Under the pieces are notes generated by a model. It saw only the letters and a list, made by a program, of their open reading frames with translations. It had not been told where the DNA came from and did no database searches. A stretch of DNA of 64,000 bases from Methylobacterium sp. J-070 (GTDB lineage: Bacteria; Pseudomonadota; Alphaproteobacteria; Rhizobiales; Beijerinckiaceae). Positions within the stretch are counted from its first letter, which is position 1. Every line of letters begins with the position of its first letter. Below are positions 17,658 through 27,189 of the stretch, one piece after another. A program made the position numbers and the translations under genes. The stretch spans positions 36,039 through 100,038 of the forward strand of contig NZ_JAKSXX010000122.1 of the NCBI RefSeq assembly GCF_022829385.1. Direction: 5' to 3'.

Positions 17658-18398
17658 ATGACCTCCGGCATCAAGGGTCAGGGGGTCTGGGGCAAGCTCG
17701 GCGGCGCCGGCCTGGGCCTCGCGATCGGCGGTCCGCTCGGGGCGCTGGTCGGAGGCGTCGCGGGCCATTTCCTGCTCGACCGGGTGGGAGCGCCCTTCGG
17801 CCGGACCCCCCGGGACGTTGTGTTCACCACCGGGCTGGTGGCGCTGGCCGCCAAGATGGCCAAGTCCGACGGCGTCGTGCTGCCCTCGGAGGTCGAGGCC
17901 TTCGGGCGCGTGGTGCAGGTGGAGCCGTCCGCGCGGGCCGGCGTGGAGCGCCTGTTCGATCTCGCCAAGAAGACCACGAACGGCTTCGAGGCCTACGCGC
18001 GTCAGCTCGCCACGACCTTCGGCGACGAGCCGGCCCTGCTCGAGGACGTGCTCGACGGGCTGTTCCAGATCGGGGCCGCCGACGGGGCGCTGCACGAGGC
18101 GGAGGAGCGCTACCTGCGCGCGGTCTCGGGCATCTTCGGGTTCGACGAGGCGGCCTTCCTGCGCATCGCCGCCCGGCACGTGCGGCTTCCGGACGATCCC
18201 TACGGCGTTCTCGGCCTCGATCGCGCGGCGGATGAGGCCGCCGTGAAGGCGCGCCACCGCGCGCTGGTGGCCGAGCACCACCCGGACCGGGCGCTGGCCC
18301 GCGGCCTGCCCGCGGAGGCGGTGGCGATCGCCACGCGCCGCCTCGCCGCGATCAACGCGGCCTACGACCGGATCGCGCAGGAGCGGGGATTGCGGTGA
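17658..18398 (+). CDS. DjlA-like protein with TerB and DnaJ domains
   Basis: A 246-aa membrane-associated co-chaperone candidate. Residues about 10-40 are a glycine-rich hydrophobic segment, 55-165 a TerB-type acidic helical domain (LAAKMAKSDGVVLPSEVEAF, GAADGALHEAEERYLRAV), and 180-246 a J-domain with the HPD motif (VAEHHPDRAL) that would stimulate a DnaK. The stop overlaps the amidase start as GTGA, so they share a transcript. Confidence 0.86.
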   Translation: MTSGIKGQGVWGKLGGAGLGLAIGGPLGALVGGVAGHFLLDRVGAPFGRTPRDVVFTTGLVALAAKMAKSDGVVLPSEVEAFGRVVQVEPSARAGVERLFDLAKKTTNGFEAYARQLATTFGDEPALLEDVLDGLFQIGAADGALHEAEERYLRAVSGIFGFDEAAFLRIAARHVRLPDDPYGVLGLDRAADEAAVKARHRALVAEHHPDRALARGLPAEAVAIATRRLAAINAAYDRIAQERGLR

Positions 18399-19150
18399 GC
18401 CTGGTTCCCGACACGCCCCTCGCCCGCCGCGTCGCCCCCTCGCCGAACCACGGCGCGCGCCGCGCCGGCCGCCTCGACACGCTGATCCTGCACTATACCG
18501 GCATGGCGAGCGGGGCCGCCGCCCTGGCGCGCCTGCGCGACCCGCTGAGCCAGGTCTCGGCCCACTACCTCGTGTTCGAGGATGGCGGCATCGTCCAGCT
18601 GGTGCCGGAGAGCCGCCGGGCCTGGCATGCGGGTGCGGGCACCTGGAAGGGCGAGACCGACGTCAATTCGTGCTCGATCGGGATCGAGATCGTCCATCCG
18701 GGCCATGCCGGCGGTCTGCCGCCCTACCCGGACGCGCAGGTCGGCGCGGTGATAGCGCTCGCCCGGGACATCCTCGGCCGCTGGCCGATCCCGCCCGAGC
18801 GGGTGCTCGCCCATTCCGACATCGCCCCCGAGCGCAAGGAAGATCCGGGCGAGACCTTCCCGTGGGACCGCCTCGCGGCGGCGGGCGTGGGCCATGTCGT
18901 GCCGCCCGCCCCGATCCGGGACGGCCGCTTCTTTGCCCGGGGCGATGCCGGCCAGCCGGTCGAGGCCCTGCAGGCGATGTTCGCGCTCTATGGCTACGAT
19001 CTGCCGGTGACCGGCATCTTCGACGCGCGCACGCATGCGGTGGCCACGGCCTTCCAGCGCCATTTCCGGCAGGCGCGGGTGGACGGCGTGGCCGATGCCT
19101 CGACCATCACCACCCTGCGCGACCTGATCGCGGCCCTGCCGCCCGGCTGA
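18395..19150 (+). CDS. N-acetylmuramoyl-L-alanine amidase (AmpD/AmiD type)
   Basis: A 251-aa zinc amidase that removes the peptide from muramic acid. The amidase_2 domain shows LDTLILHYTGM (zinc His), SAHYLVFEDG, AWHAGAGTWKG, NSCSIGIEIVHPGH and VLAHSDIAPERKEDPGE (zinc His, and the KxDPG-type block). A peptidoglycan-binding_1 domain sits at about 195-248. No signal peptide is seen, suggesting a cytoplasmic AmpD-like recycling role. Translation is coupled to the DjlA-like gene. Confidence 0.9.
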   Translation: MSLVPDTPLARRVAPSPNHGARRAGRLDTLILHYTGMASGAAALARLRDPLSQVSAHYLVFEDGGIVQLVPESRRAWHAGAGTWKGETDVNSCSIGIEIVHPGHAGGLPPYPDAQVGAVIALARDILGRWPIPPERVLAHSDIAPERKEDPGETFPWDRLAAAGVGHVVPPAPIRDGRFFARGDAGQPVEALQAMFALYGYDLPVTGIFDARTHAVATAFQRHFRQARVDGVADASTITTLRDLIAALPPG

Positions 19151-19168
19151 CGCTCCGCGCCGCCGGTC

Positions 19169-20203
19169 TCAGGCGCGATGCGCCGGCGCCGACCGCGGGT
19201 GGCCCGGCTCAGGGGCCGCCTGGGCCGGCACATCGGTCCGGGTCCGCCACAGGCTGTAGGCGACGCCCGCCGCCAGCAGCGTCAGGGTCACGACCAGCGA
19301 GACCCACGGTGGCACCGCGACGAGTTCGAACGTGTCGGCGACCACGATCTTGATGCCGATGAACATCAGGATGAAGGCGAGGGCGGTCTTGAGATAGGCG
19401 AACCGGTCGACCATCGCGGCGAGCGCGAAGTAGAGGGCGCGCAGGCCCAGGATCGCGAAGATGTTGGAAGTGTAGACCACGAAGGTGTCGGTGGTGATGG
19501 CGAAGATCGCCGGCACGCTGTCGACCGCGAAGATCACGTCGGCGCCGTTGACCAGGACCAGCGCCAGGGCCAGCGGGGTGAACCACAGGGCGACCCGGCC
19601 GGTCTTCGGGTCGGTCTTGCGCACCGCGAAGCGCTGGCCGTGGAGGTCGGGCGTGACCCTGAAGCTCTTCTTGAACCAGCGCACGACGGCACCGTTCTGG
19701 AAGTCGCCCGCCTCATCGTCGCCGGAGAGCAGGATCTTCAGGCCCGCGTAGATCAGGAACGCCGCGAACAGCGACAGCACCCAATGCACCTGATGCACCA
19801 GGGCGGCGCCGAGCCCGATCATCAGGCCGCGCAGCAGCACCGCCGCCAGGATGCCCCAGAGCAGGACCCGGTGCTGGGCCGCGCGCGGGATGCCCAGCGC
19901 GGTCAGGATCATGGCGATGACGAAGACGTTGTCCATCGACAGCGACTTCTCGACCACCAGGCCGGTGACGTATTCCTCGCCGGATTGCGGCCCGAGATAC
20001 CACCAGATCCAGCCGCCGAACGCGAGGCCGAGCGCGAGGTAGAAGCCGGTGAGGGCCAGGCTCTCCCGGACGCCGATCTCGTGCTCCTTGTCCCGGTGCA
20101 GGAGGCCGAGGTCGAAGGCGAGCAGGCACGCGATGAGGGCGTGGAAGCCGAGCCACATCCACAATGGCTTGCCGAGCCATTCGACGTTGAGGACGTCCAA
20201 CAT
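19169..20203 (-). CDS. TerC family membrane protein (Alx-like)
   Basis: A 344-aa protein from ATG 20203 with about nine membrane spans. TerC signatures are VEKSLSMDNVFV and VNGADVIFAVDSVPAIFAIT, with acidic residues inside the membrane, linked in this family to Mn2+ export and tellurite resistance. The upstream region contains a perfect 8-bp hairpin (20255-20272) but I do not see a convincing yybP-ykoY core. It is monocistronic and convergent with the amidase gene. Confidence 0.88.
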   Translation of the reverse strand: MLDVLNVEWLGKPLWMWLGFHALIACLLAFDLGLLHRDKEHEIGVRESLALTGFYLALGLAFGGWIWWYLGPQSGEEYVTGLVVEKSLSMDNVFVIAMILTALGIPRAAQHRVLLWGILAAVLLRGLMIGLGAALVHQVHWVLSLFAAFLIYAGLKILLSGDDEAGDFQNGAVVRWFKKSFRVTPDLHGQRFAVRKTDPKTGRVALWFTPLALALVLVNGADVIFAVDSVPAIFAITTDTFVVYTSNIFAILGLRALYFALAAMVDRFAYLKTALAFILMFIGIKIVVADTFELVAVPPWVSLVVTLTLLAAGVAYSLWRTRTDVPAQAAPEPGHPRSAPAHRA

Positions 20204-20399
20204 GTACGGGACCTGATGCTGACTCCGGATGGAAAGCATCGGCTCCGACATCACGGGCGCTGAACAGCGCCCGCCAGAGGGGCCCGCAGCCGATAGGGGC
20301 GAGTTAAGCGGGGGAACCGGGCGAATCAAGGGCAGGGCCAGGGTGGCCCTCCGCGCGGCTCCGCCGGACCGAGCCCGCCTTGCACCGCGGGCCGGAACC

Positions 20400-21365
20400 T
20401 CAGGCGCGGGCGTGCCGGCGCCGGTACTCCGCCGGCGTCGTACCGACCTGCCGCTGGAACGCCCGCCGGAGCGTGTCGGCGTCCCGGAACCCGCAGGCGC
20501 CCGCAACCTGCTTCAGGGCGACGGCGTCGGACTCGAGCAGGCGGCGCACGGCCTCGATCCTCACGGTCTCGACATAGGCCGCCGGGGTCAGGCCCGTCTC
20601 GGCCCGGAACAGGCGCGCGAAGTGGCGCGGGCTCATGCCGGTGCGGGCGGCGAGCCGCGCGACGCCATGATCCTCCGCCGGATGGGCGGCGACCCAGCGC
20701 TGCGCCTCCTGGAGGGCCGAGCGGCCGGTGGGTGCGCTGACACCGCGGCGGCTGAACTGCATCTGGCCGCCGCCGCGCTTGAAGAACATGACGAGATGCG
20801 CCGCCACCCGGCGGGCGATCTCGGCGCCCAGATCCTCCTCCACGAGGGCCAGCGCGAGGTCGAGCCCCGCCGTGACCCCGGCCGCGGTCCTGAGCGGACC
20901 GTCGAACAGGCAGATGGCGTCGGCCTCGACCCGCGCCCGGGGGTAACGCGCCGCCAGCATCTCGGCGACGGCCCAGTGCGTGGTCACGCGGCGCCCGTCC
21001 AGCAGGCCGGCCTGCCCGAGCAGGAAGGCCCCGCTGCACACCGAGCCGTAGCGTCGGCACCGGGCCGCGGCGCCGGCGAGCCAGGCGCGGAGATCGGCCC
21101 CGATGGTCGCCTCGTGGATCCGCGGCGCACCCGCGACCAGCAGCGTGTCGAAGCCCGCGGGCTCCGCTGCGGGCGCGACGAGGTCGGCGATCAGGCGCCG
21201 TCCCGACGACGTCGTGATCGGGCCCGGCTCGGTTCCGATCAGCGCCAGGCCGTAGGCGTCCCGGCCGCTCTGGGCGTTCGCCTCGGCGAAGACGTCGAGC
21301 GGGCCGGCGACGTCCAGGAGCTGGACGCCGGGAAGGGCGAGAATCGCGACCGATCGGGACGCCAT
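20400..21365 (-). CDS. GlxA-type transcriptional regulator (DJ-1/PfpI plus AraC HTH)
   Basis: A 321-aa protein from ATG 21365. The N-terminal DJ-1/PfpI domain (ILALPGVQLLDVAGPLDVF; nucleophile-elbow region YGSVCSGAFLLGQAGLL) is followed by a C-terminal AraC double helix-turn-helix (MSPRHFARLFRAETGLTPAAYV, ending TPAEYRRRHA). It is divergent from the HD hydrolase gene across 119 bp and is likely its regulator; this pairing with cyanamide-hydratase-like HD enzymes is an inference from the arrangement. Confidence 0.9.
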   Translation of the reverse strand: MASRSVAILALPGVQLLDVAGPLDVFAEANAQSGRDAYGLALIGTEPGPITTSSGRRLIADLVAPAAEPAGFDTLLVAGAPRIHEATIGADLRAWLAGAAARCRRYGSVCSGAFLLGQAGLLDGRRVTTHWAVAEMLAARYPRARVEADAICLFDGPLRTAAGVTAGLDLALALVEEDLGAEIARRVAAHLVMFFKRGGGQMQFSRRGVSAPTGRSALQEAQRWVAAHPAEDHGVARLAARTGMSPRHFARLFRAETGLTPAAYVETVRIEAVRRLLESDAVALKQVAGACGFRDADTLRRAFQRQVGTTPAEYRRRHARA

Positions 21366-21484
21366 GGTTTGTCCGTGGCCGAGGATGACGACACGTTGGC
21401 AGAAAACGTCGTAACACGGCGATTGATGCCAAGCCCGGTGTCCCGTAGCTCGGAAGGACCGCCGACGCAAAGGAGCCCCCCTCC

Positions 21485-22156
21485 ATGAGCATCCGTTCCG
21501 AAGCCGCCATCCCCGACAGCAGCCTCGCCCGGGCGATCACCGAATTCGTCCGGGACGGAGAGACCGAGCTGCTCTTCAACCATTCGAGCCGGGTCTACCA
21601 GTTCGGCGCCCTGGCCGGCCTCCGTCGCGGCCTGACCTTCGACCGCGAGCTGCTCTACGCGGGCGCGATGTTCCACGACCTCGGCCTGATGCCGGACCAC
21701 AGCAGCCCCGGGGAGCGCTTCGAGGTTGACGGCGCCAACGCGGCCCGCGCCTTCCTCAAGGCGTACGGCGTGCCGGAGGCCGAGATTGACACGGTCTGGA
21801 CGGCCATCGCGCTCCACACCACGCCCGGCATCCCGGTCCACATGCACCCGGTGGTCGCGCTGGTCACGGCCGGCGTCGAGATGGACGTGCTGGGCCTGAC
21901 CTACGGGCAGTATTCGGATGTCGAGCGCGAGGCGGTCGTTTCCGCCTTTCCCCGCACGCCGGACTTCAAGGAGGACATCATCCAGGCCTTCTACGACGGC
22001 ATCCGGCACAAGCCGGACACCACCTTCGGCAACGTCAAGGCCGACGTGATCGCCGACAAGGAGCCGGGATTCCGCACGGGGAACTTCTGCAGCGTGATCC
22101 GGTCCTCGCCCTGGGCGGGACGCGCGCATGACGCGGGCTGCGGCGGGCACGGCTGA
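21485..22156 (+). CDS. HD-domain hydrolase, cyanamide-hydratase-like
   Basis: A 223-aa metal-dependent HD protein. NHSSRVYQFGALAG (His), FHDLGLMPDH (HD), and ALHTTPGIP (His) give the metal ligands. The pattern resembles Ddi2/cyanamide-hydratase-type enzymes, which hydrate small nitriles, but the substrate cannot be read from sequence. The last 20 residues (WAGRAHDAGCGGHG) are unconserved-looking. Confidence 0.8.
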   Translation: MSIRSEAAIPDSSLARAITEFVRDGETELLFNHSSRVYQFGALAGLRRGLTFDRELLYAGAMFHDLGLMPDHSSPGERFEVDGANAARAFLKAYGVPEAEIDTVWTAIALHTTPGIPVHMHPVVALVTAGVEMDVLGLTYGQYSDVEREAVVSAFPRTPDFKEDIIQAFYDGIRHKPDTTFGNVKADVIADKEPGFRTGNFCSVIRSSPWAGRAHDAGCGGHG

Positions 22157-22208
22157 GACGGGGGCGCGCCGCGCGAGCGGCCACGCGGGGGGCCGCCGGG
22201 AGCTGACG

Positions 22209-23726
22209 TCAGCCCGAAGTCTCGGGGGGCGTCCCGGTCATCTTCGGCGAACTGTGCTCGCGCAGGGGCCGCTCCTCCATGAGCGCCAGGAACCCGAACG
22301 CCGCGAGCAGGCCGAGGCAGGCGGCCAGGAACACGAACCGGAAGGTCAGGGCGAGCTGCGCCGGATCGGCGCCGCGGATCAGACTCTCCACGTCGTGGCC
22401 CCCTGCCCCGCCCGCGGCGCCCCCGAGGACGATCGTACCGAAGGCCGCCACGATCAGGGCGCCCCCCAGGGAGCGGAAGAAGTTCATCGCGGCGGTGGCG
22501 ATGCCGAGCTGGTGCCGCTCCACGGCGTTCTGGATCGCGATGGTGGAGAGCGGCAGGATCGTCCCGATCCCCATGGAGAGCAGCGCGAACAGCAGCTCCA
22601 TCAGCCAGAAGGGCAGCGTCCGCCCCTGCCAGGCGATGACGGCGCAGCAGGCGAGGCTGACGCTCATCATGGCGAGCGGCAGGCGCTTGTAGTGCCGGAA
22701 GTAGATCATCGACCGGCCCGACAGGGTCGCGCCCGTGACGGTGCCGACCATCAGCGGCACCAGGGCCACGCCGGATTCGCTGGCCGTCAGCCCGATCACG
22801 CCTTCGAGGAAGATCGGCACGTAGATGGTCAGCCCGATGAAGGTGCCCATGGCGAAGCAGGCGGCCAGCGTCGCGCTGTAGACCACTTGGTTCTTCAGCA
22901 CCTCCGTGGGGATCAGCGGCTCGGCCGCCGTGGCGAGCCGCGCCGCGAAGCCGCCGCCCAGCACGGCCGACAGGGCGAGGAGGCCGAGGACCGGCGCCGA
23001 ACCCCAGGGATAGCGCACGCCGCCCCAGCTCAGGGCCAGCAGCAGGGCGATCGAGCCCAGCACCAAGAGGGCGGCTCCGGGCCAGTCCAGCCGGTGGCGG
23101 CGCTCGTTGCGCGGCAGGCGCTTCAGGTTGGCGTTGGTCAGCGCGAAGGCGAGGACGCCGATCGGCAGGTTGATCCAGAAGATCAGCGACCAGTGCAGGT
23201 GCTGGGCGAACAGGCCTCCGAGCAGGGGACCCGCCACGGACGCGGCCACGAACACGCCCGCGATCACCACTTGGTAGCGCGCCCGCTCCTTGGGCGCCAT
23301 GATGTCGGCCAGGATGGTCTGGGAGAGGGCGATCAGGCCGCCGCCGCCGATCCCCTGGAGGCCCCGGGCCAGCGCCAGCGTCACCATCGTCGGCGCCAGC
23401 GCGCAGGCCAGCGACCCGAGCACGAAGGTCGCGATGGCGATCAGCAGCATGATCCGCCGGCCGTGGATGTCGCTGAGCTTGCCGTAGAGCGGGGTCACCG
23501 CCGTGGAGGCCAGCAGGTAGGCGGTGACGATCCAGGGGAGGTTCGCGGCGTCGCCGAGGTCGAGCCCGATGGTCGGCATCGCGGTGGCCACGATGGTCTG
23601 GTCGAGGGCCGCGAGCAGCATCGCGGTCATGAGGCCGTAGACGATCGCGCGGATCTCGCCGGGGCCGAGTTGTGCCTGCGGGGCGGGGATGCTCGGGATC
23701 CCGGTGATGGCGACGGGGCTGGCCAC
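22209..23726 (-). CDS. MFS multidrug efflux transporter, DHA2 (14-span) family
   Basis: A 505-aa inner-membrane proton antiporter from GTG 23726. LDQTIVATAMPTIGLDLGD (motif D1), PLYGKLSDIHGRRIMLL (motif A), ARGLQGIGGGGLIALSQT (motif B) and VAASVAGPLLGGLFAQHLHWSLIFWINLPIG (motif C and TM6) are clear, with 14 hydrophobic spans in all. It faces the HD gene tail to tail; no adjacent TetR or membrane-fusion gene is present. Confidence 0.92.
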   Translation of the reverse strand: MASPVAITGIPSIPAPQAQLGPGEIRAIVYGLMTAMLLAALDQTIVATAMPTIGLDLGDAANLPWIVTAYLLASTAVTPLYGKLSDIHGRRIMLLIAIATFVLGSLACALAPTMVTLALARGLQGIGGGGLIALSQTILADIMAPKERARYQVVIAGVFVAASVAGPLLGGLFAQHLHWSLIFWINLPIGVLAFALTNANLKRLPRNERRHRLDWPGAALLVLGSIALLLALSWGGVRYPWGSAPVLGLLALSAVLGGGFAARLATAAEPLIPTEVLKNQVVYSATLAACFAMGTFIGLTIYVPIFLEGVIGLTASESGVALVPLMVGTVTGATLSGRSMIYFRHYKRLPLAMMSVSLACCAVIAWQGRTLPFWLMELLFALLSMGIGTILPLSTIAIQNAVERHQLGIATAAMNFFRSLGGALIVAAFGTIVLGGAAGGAGGHDVESLIRGADPAQLALTFRFVFLAACLGLLAAFGFLALMEERPLREHSSPKMTGTPPETSG

Positions 23727-24105
23727 GTGTCTGAGCCTCTGCGGTTCGGGTCGTGCACGTCCGGGGGCGGGCGGCGTGAAGGGGCGCGGCCGAGCGTAGC
23801 GCGTCGATAGCGGCAGCTTCGGGGATGAAGGAGAATTTTGTTCTGCGGGTCTGGGTTCCGGCGGGGTGGAGCCGCCTGCGCGGCGCTTGGTGTGCCAGGT
23901 CCCGGATCAGGTTCCGCGATCGCTCCACCTGTCCGCGAAAGGGCGGTGCGGGATCGAGCGCCGACCCTGTCCCGGGCGCATGCAGCCAGAGCGGATGGCG
24001 ACCCGGGACCGAGCACGGGGCTCGTCGCGAAGCGGCTCGAACGTCATCCGCCGACCCTGAAGCCGTACCCTTGACAGAAACGGTGCCCTGCCGCTCTCCG
24101 GGCGG
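23727..24105. other. intergenic region between divergent genes
   Basis: About 380 bases that must hold promoters for the MFS gene (left) and the flavoprotein gene (right). Several short open frames overlap here without family or ribosome site; no structured element stands out. Confidence 0.4.
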
Positions 24106-25323
24106 ATGCTGCAAGACAGGGACGAGATCGCCGTCGTGGGGGGCGGCCCCGCGGGCCTCGCCGCGGCCGAGGTGCTGGGAGAGGCCGGCCGCGCGGTCAC
24201 GGTCTACGAGCGCATGCCCTCGGTCGCCCGCAAGCTGCTGATCGCCGGACGGGGCGGCCTCAACATCACCCACGGCGAGGCGCGGGCGGCGTTCCTCGCC
24301 CGCTACCATCCTGCGGGCGTCCTGGACGCCGCCATCGCGGCCTTCCCCCCCGAGGCCCTGCGGGACTGGTGCGCGGAGCTCGGCGAGCCGACCTTCGTCG
24401 GATCGAGCGGACGGGTCTTCCCGCAGAGCTTCAAGGCCTCGCCGCTGCTGCGGGCGTGGCTGGCGCGGCTCGACGGCCTCGGGGTCCGGATCCGCACCCG
24501 CCACCGGCTCACCGGTCTGGCCGGGGGTCTGCGCTTCGAGACGCCGGACGGCCCTCTCGAGACCCGGCCCCGGGCCACCCTCCTGGCGCTCGGCGGGGCG
24601 AGCTGGCCGCGGCTCGGCTCGGACGGGCGCTGGGTGCCGCTCCTCGAAGGGCTCGGGGTGGCGGTGGCGCCCCTGCGCCCGGCCAATGCCGGCTTCGCAG
24701 TGGCGTGGTCCGCCCTGTTCCGGGAGCGCTTCTCCGGCGCCCCCCTGAAGCGGGTGGCCCTCACCTGCGAGGGAACGACGGTGCGCGGCGAGGCCGTCAT
24801 CACGGATTTCGGCCTCGAAGGCGGGGCGGTCTACGCCCTCTCGCGCATCGCGCGTGAGGCGATCGCCGCCCGGGGGGGCGCCCGGCTCCTCGTGGATCTG
24901 CGGCCCGATCTCACCCGGGAGACCCTCGCCCGCCGCCTGTCCGGCACCCGGACGGGGGATTCGGCCGCGACCCGGCTGCGCAAGGCCGCGGGGCTCCCGC
25001 CGGTTGCAGCGGGCCTCCTGCGCGAAGCGGCCGGCGCCGCCCTCCCGGCCGATCCCGGGGCGCTGGCCGGGCTGATCAAGGCTGCGCCGCTCACCCTCAC
25101 CGCCTCCGCGCCGATCGAGCGGGCGATCTCGACGGCGGGCGGGGTTCGGCTCGATGCCCTCGACGGGCGGTCCATGCTGCGCGCCCGTCCCGGCCTGTTC
25201 CTGGCCGGCGAGATGCTCGACTGGGAAGCCCCGACCGGCGGCTACCTGCTCCAGGGCGCCATCGCGGGCGGCCGGGCGACCGCCGCCGGGATGCTCGACT
25301 GGCTGCGGGAGGCCGGCGGCTGA
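24106..25323 (+). CDS. NAD(P)/FAD-dependent oxidoreductase, HI0933/TIGR03862 family
   Basis: A 405-aa flavoprotein of unknown substrate. The N-terminal FAD motif is VVGGGPAGLAAAEVL, followed by KLLIAGRGGLNITHGE, a family hallmark, GRVFPQSFKASPLLRAWL, and the C-terminal FAD closing motif GLFLAGEMLDWEAPTGGYLLQGAIAGGRAT. Length and motifs fit TIGR03862. It converges on the collagen-like gene with a 9-bp gap. Confidence 0.88.
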   Translation: MLQDRDEIAVVGGGPAGLAAAEVLGEAGRAVTVYERMPSVARKLLIAGRGGLNITHGEARAAFLARYHPAGVLDAAIAAFPPEALRDWCAELGEPTFVGSSGRVFPQSFKASPLLRAWLARLDGLGVRIRTRHRLTGLAGGLRFETPDGPLETRPRATLLALGGASWPRLGSDGRWVPLLEGLGVAVAPLRPANAGFAVAWSALFRERFSGAPLKRVALTCEGTTVRGEAVITDFGLEGGAVYALSRIAREAIAARGGARLLVDLRPDLTRETLARRLSGTRTGDSAATRLRKAAGLPPVAAGLLREAAGAALPADPGALAGLIKAAPLTLTASAPIERAISTAGGVRLDALDGRSMLRARPGLFLAGEMLDWEAPTGGYLLQGAIAGGRATAAGMLDWLREAGG

Positions 25324-25332
25324 GCTGCCTTC

Positions 25333-26178
25333 CTAGGGCCGCCCGCAGAACCCGACGATCCCCGCGGCCTCTGCGGGGCAGCTGGCGCCCTCGCCGTCGT
25401 AGACCGGCGCGCCGGCCTTGAGACAATGGGCGGCCACCAGCGCCTCTCCGGTCCCGCAGGTCACCGCGCAGCCGCCCGCGCAGTCGGACTTACGCACCGG
25501 CCGCAGGGGGGCGCCGGCCTCGCCCCGAGGGCCCGGGCCGCCGGGCGCCCCGGCCTGCCCCCCGGGACCCGGAGCACCCTGGAGGCCCTGAGGACCCGTC
25601 TCGCCCGCCGGGCCCGGAGCGCCCTGAGGGCCGACCGGACCCTGGGGGCCAGCTTCGCCCTTCGGCCCGGCCTCGCCCCGAGGGCCCGTCTCACCCTTGG
25701 GTCCCGTCTCACCCTGGGGTCCCGTCTCACCCTTGGCCCCCGCCTCGCCGGGCGGCCCCGCGGCGCCCTGGGTGCCGGGGGGGCCCGGCGGGCCCTCGGG
25801 GGCGCAGTTCGCCACCACCGCCTCGCGCTCGTCCGGCTCGGATTTGAGCGTCACCACGCAGGTCGGGGGCCGGTAGGGAAGCCGGAAGGTGAAGCGTCCC
25901 CGCCGGTCGGCCTGGATCGAGATGTCGTCGTCCAGCACCACGATGCCGCCCGGCTTGCGCACCGAGCCCGAGATGCGCAGGTCGCCGGCCTCGATCCGGG
26001 CGTCGTACACCATGATCGGCTGGCTCGGGATCTGCGGGGGCCGGGCCCGCGGCCGGACCGGGCGCGGGCGCGCCGCCGCGGACGGATCCGAGGCCGGGGC
26101 CTCCGGATCCGCGGGCTGCTGGGCGAGAGCCGCGTTCGACAGGGCGAGCAGGATCGTCAAGGCGAGGGCTGGGCGCAT
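25333..26178 (-). CDS. secreted collagen-like protein
   Basis: A 281-aa exported protein: signal peptide at residues 1-19, a Pro/Arg-rich linker, a small beta domain (about 53-123; [22 protein letters not shown]) ending with a cysteine, then 32 uninterrupted G-X-Y triplets (about 128-223) rich in GET, GPK and GEA. A C-terminal domain with six cysteines follows (CAGGCAVTC through FCGRP). The triplets should form a trimeric collagen helix projecting from the cell. No anchor is seen. Confidence 0.85.
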   Translation of the reverse strand: MRPALALTILLALSNAALAQQPADPEAPASDPSAAARPRPVRPRARPPQIPSQPIMVYDARIEAGDLRISGSVRKPGGIVVLDDDISIQADRRGRFTFRLPYRPPTCVVTLKSEPDEREAVVANCAPEGPPGPPGTQGAAGPPGEAGAKGETGPQGETGPKGETGPRGEAGPKGEAGPQGPVGPQGAPGPAGETGPQGLQGAPGPGGQAGAPGGPGPRGEAGAPLRPVRKSDCAGGCAVTCGTGEALVAAHCLKAGAPVYDGEGASCPAEAAGIVGFCGRP

Positions 26179-26363
26179 GCGCGGTCCGTATCGACCGCGT
26201 CACGCACGCGGCGACCGACATTGTTCTCGCCCTGCGATTGAGGTCAACCGTGGCCGTTGACCCCAGCGAGGACCCCTGAGTCCACACGCGTCCACAGCCG
26301 TCCACAGGCCAAGGCGCTGAATCGATGCGCGATTCCGGGACCGGGCGGAATCGGTTTGTGCAT

Positions 26364-26378
26364 GTTCATGATATGTTC
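26364..26378 (+). promoter_or_regulatory. LexA box of imuA-imuB-dnaE2
   Basis: Exact GTTC-N7-GTTC ending 31 bp before the imuA start; the position fits repression of the mutagenesis operon by LexA. Confidence 0.9.
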
Positions 26379-26409
26379 CTATCGTCCGGCATGACCGGAG
26401 CCGACGGAG

Positions 26410-27189
26410 ATGGGGCTGGACCCTGCGGACGAGACCGAGCGGTCGCCTGCGCGCGGCGATCCTCGGGCCAGCCTGGCGGCCCTGCGGGCGCGCCTGGCGC
26501 CCCCGCTCGACGGCCGGGCCCCGCGCCCGGTCCTGACGCTCGGTCTCCCGGCCCTCGACGCCCATCTGCCCGGCGGCGGCCTAGTCCTCGGACCGCCCCA
26601 CGAGATCGCGCCGGCCGGACCCGCGGACGGGGTCGCGGCCCTCGGCTTCGCCCTGGCGCTCTGCGCCCGCCACCTGGTCGGGCGGCCCGGGGGGGCGCTG
26701 ATCGCCGCGGCGCCCGGCCAGCCCCTCCCCTACGGACACGGGCTGGCCGGTCTCGGCTTCGACCCGGCGCGGCTGCTGCTCCTGGAGGCCGGCAGCGACC
26801 CGGAGGTGTTCCGCGCGCTGGAGGCGGCCCTCCACGCGCGCGCCCTCCCGGCCCTCATCGGGCTCCTGCGGGACGGGATGCCGCTGAAGCCGGGCCGGCG
26901 CCTGCAGCTCGCCGCGGAAGGGTCCGCGCCGCCGCTCCTGCTGATCCTGCGGCCGGCGGAGGCCGGGATGCCCAACGGGGCTGCCACCCGCTGGCGGATC
27001 GCCCCGGCCCCCGCGGCCCGGGACCGCTTCGGCACCCTCGACAAGCCGCGCTGGCGGGCGCGGCTCGAACGCTGCCGCAACGGGCGGGGCGGCGACTGGC
27101 TTCTGGAGTGGGACCATGCCGCGCATCGTCTGCATCTGCCTGAGCCACTGGCCGGTGACGCGGCTGCGCCGGGCCGGTCTCGCGCCTGA
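26410..27189 (+). CDS. imuA: ImuA, SOS mutagenesis cassette protein
   Basis: A 259-aa RecA-fold-like protein of the imuA-imuB-dnaE2 translesion cassette. It has LTLGLPALDAHLPGGGLVLGPPHEI, then hydrophobic strands, and a C-terminal LERCRNGRGGDWLLEWD block that is characteristic of ImuA. Walker A is degenerate, as in the family. It overlaps imuB by 74 nt. LexA control is expected from the box upstream. Confidence 0.88.
   Translation: MGLDPADETERSPARGDPRASLAALRARLAPPLDGRAPRPVLTLGLPALDAHLPGGGLVLGPPHEIAPAGPADGVAALGFALALCARHLVGRPGGALIAAAPGQPLPYGHGLAGLGFDPARLLLLEAGSDPEVFRALEAALHARALPALIGLLRDGMPLKPGRRLQLAAEGSAPPLLLILRPAEAGMPNGAATRWRIAPAPAARDRFGTLDKPRWRARLERCRNGRGGDWLLEWDHAAHRLHLPEPLAGDAAAPGRSRA

Noticed and set aside
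20204..20399. Possible yybP-ykoY manganese riboswitch upstream of the TerC gene
   Set aside because: There is a hairpin at 20255-20272, but the conserved loop sequences of that riboswitch were not found.
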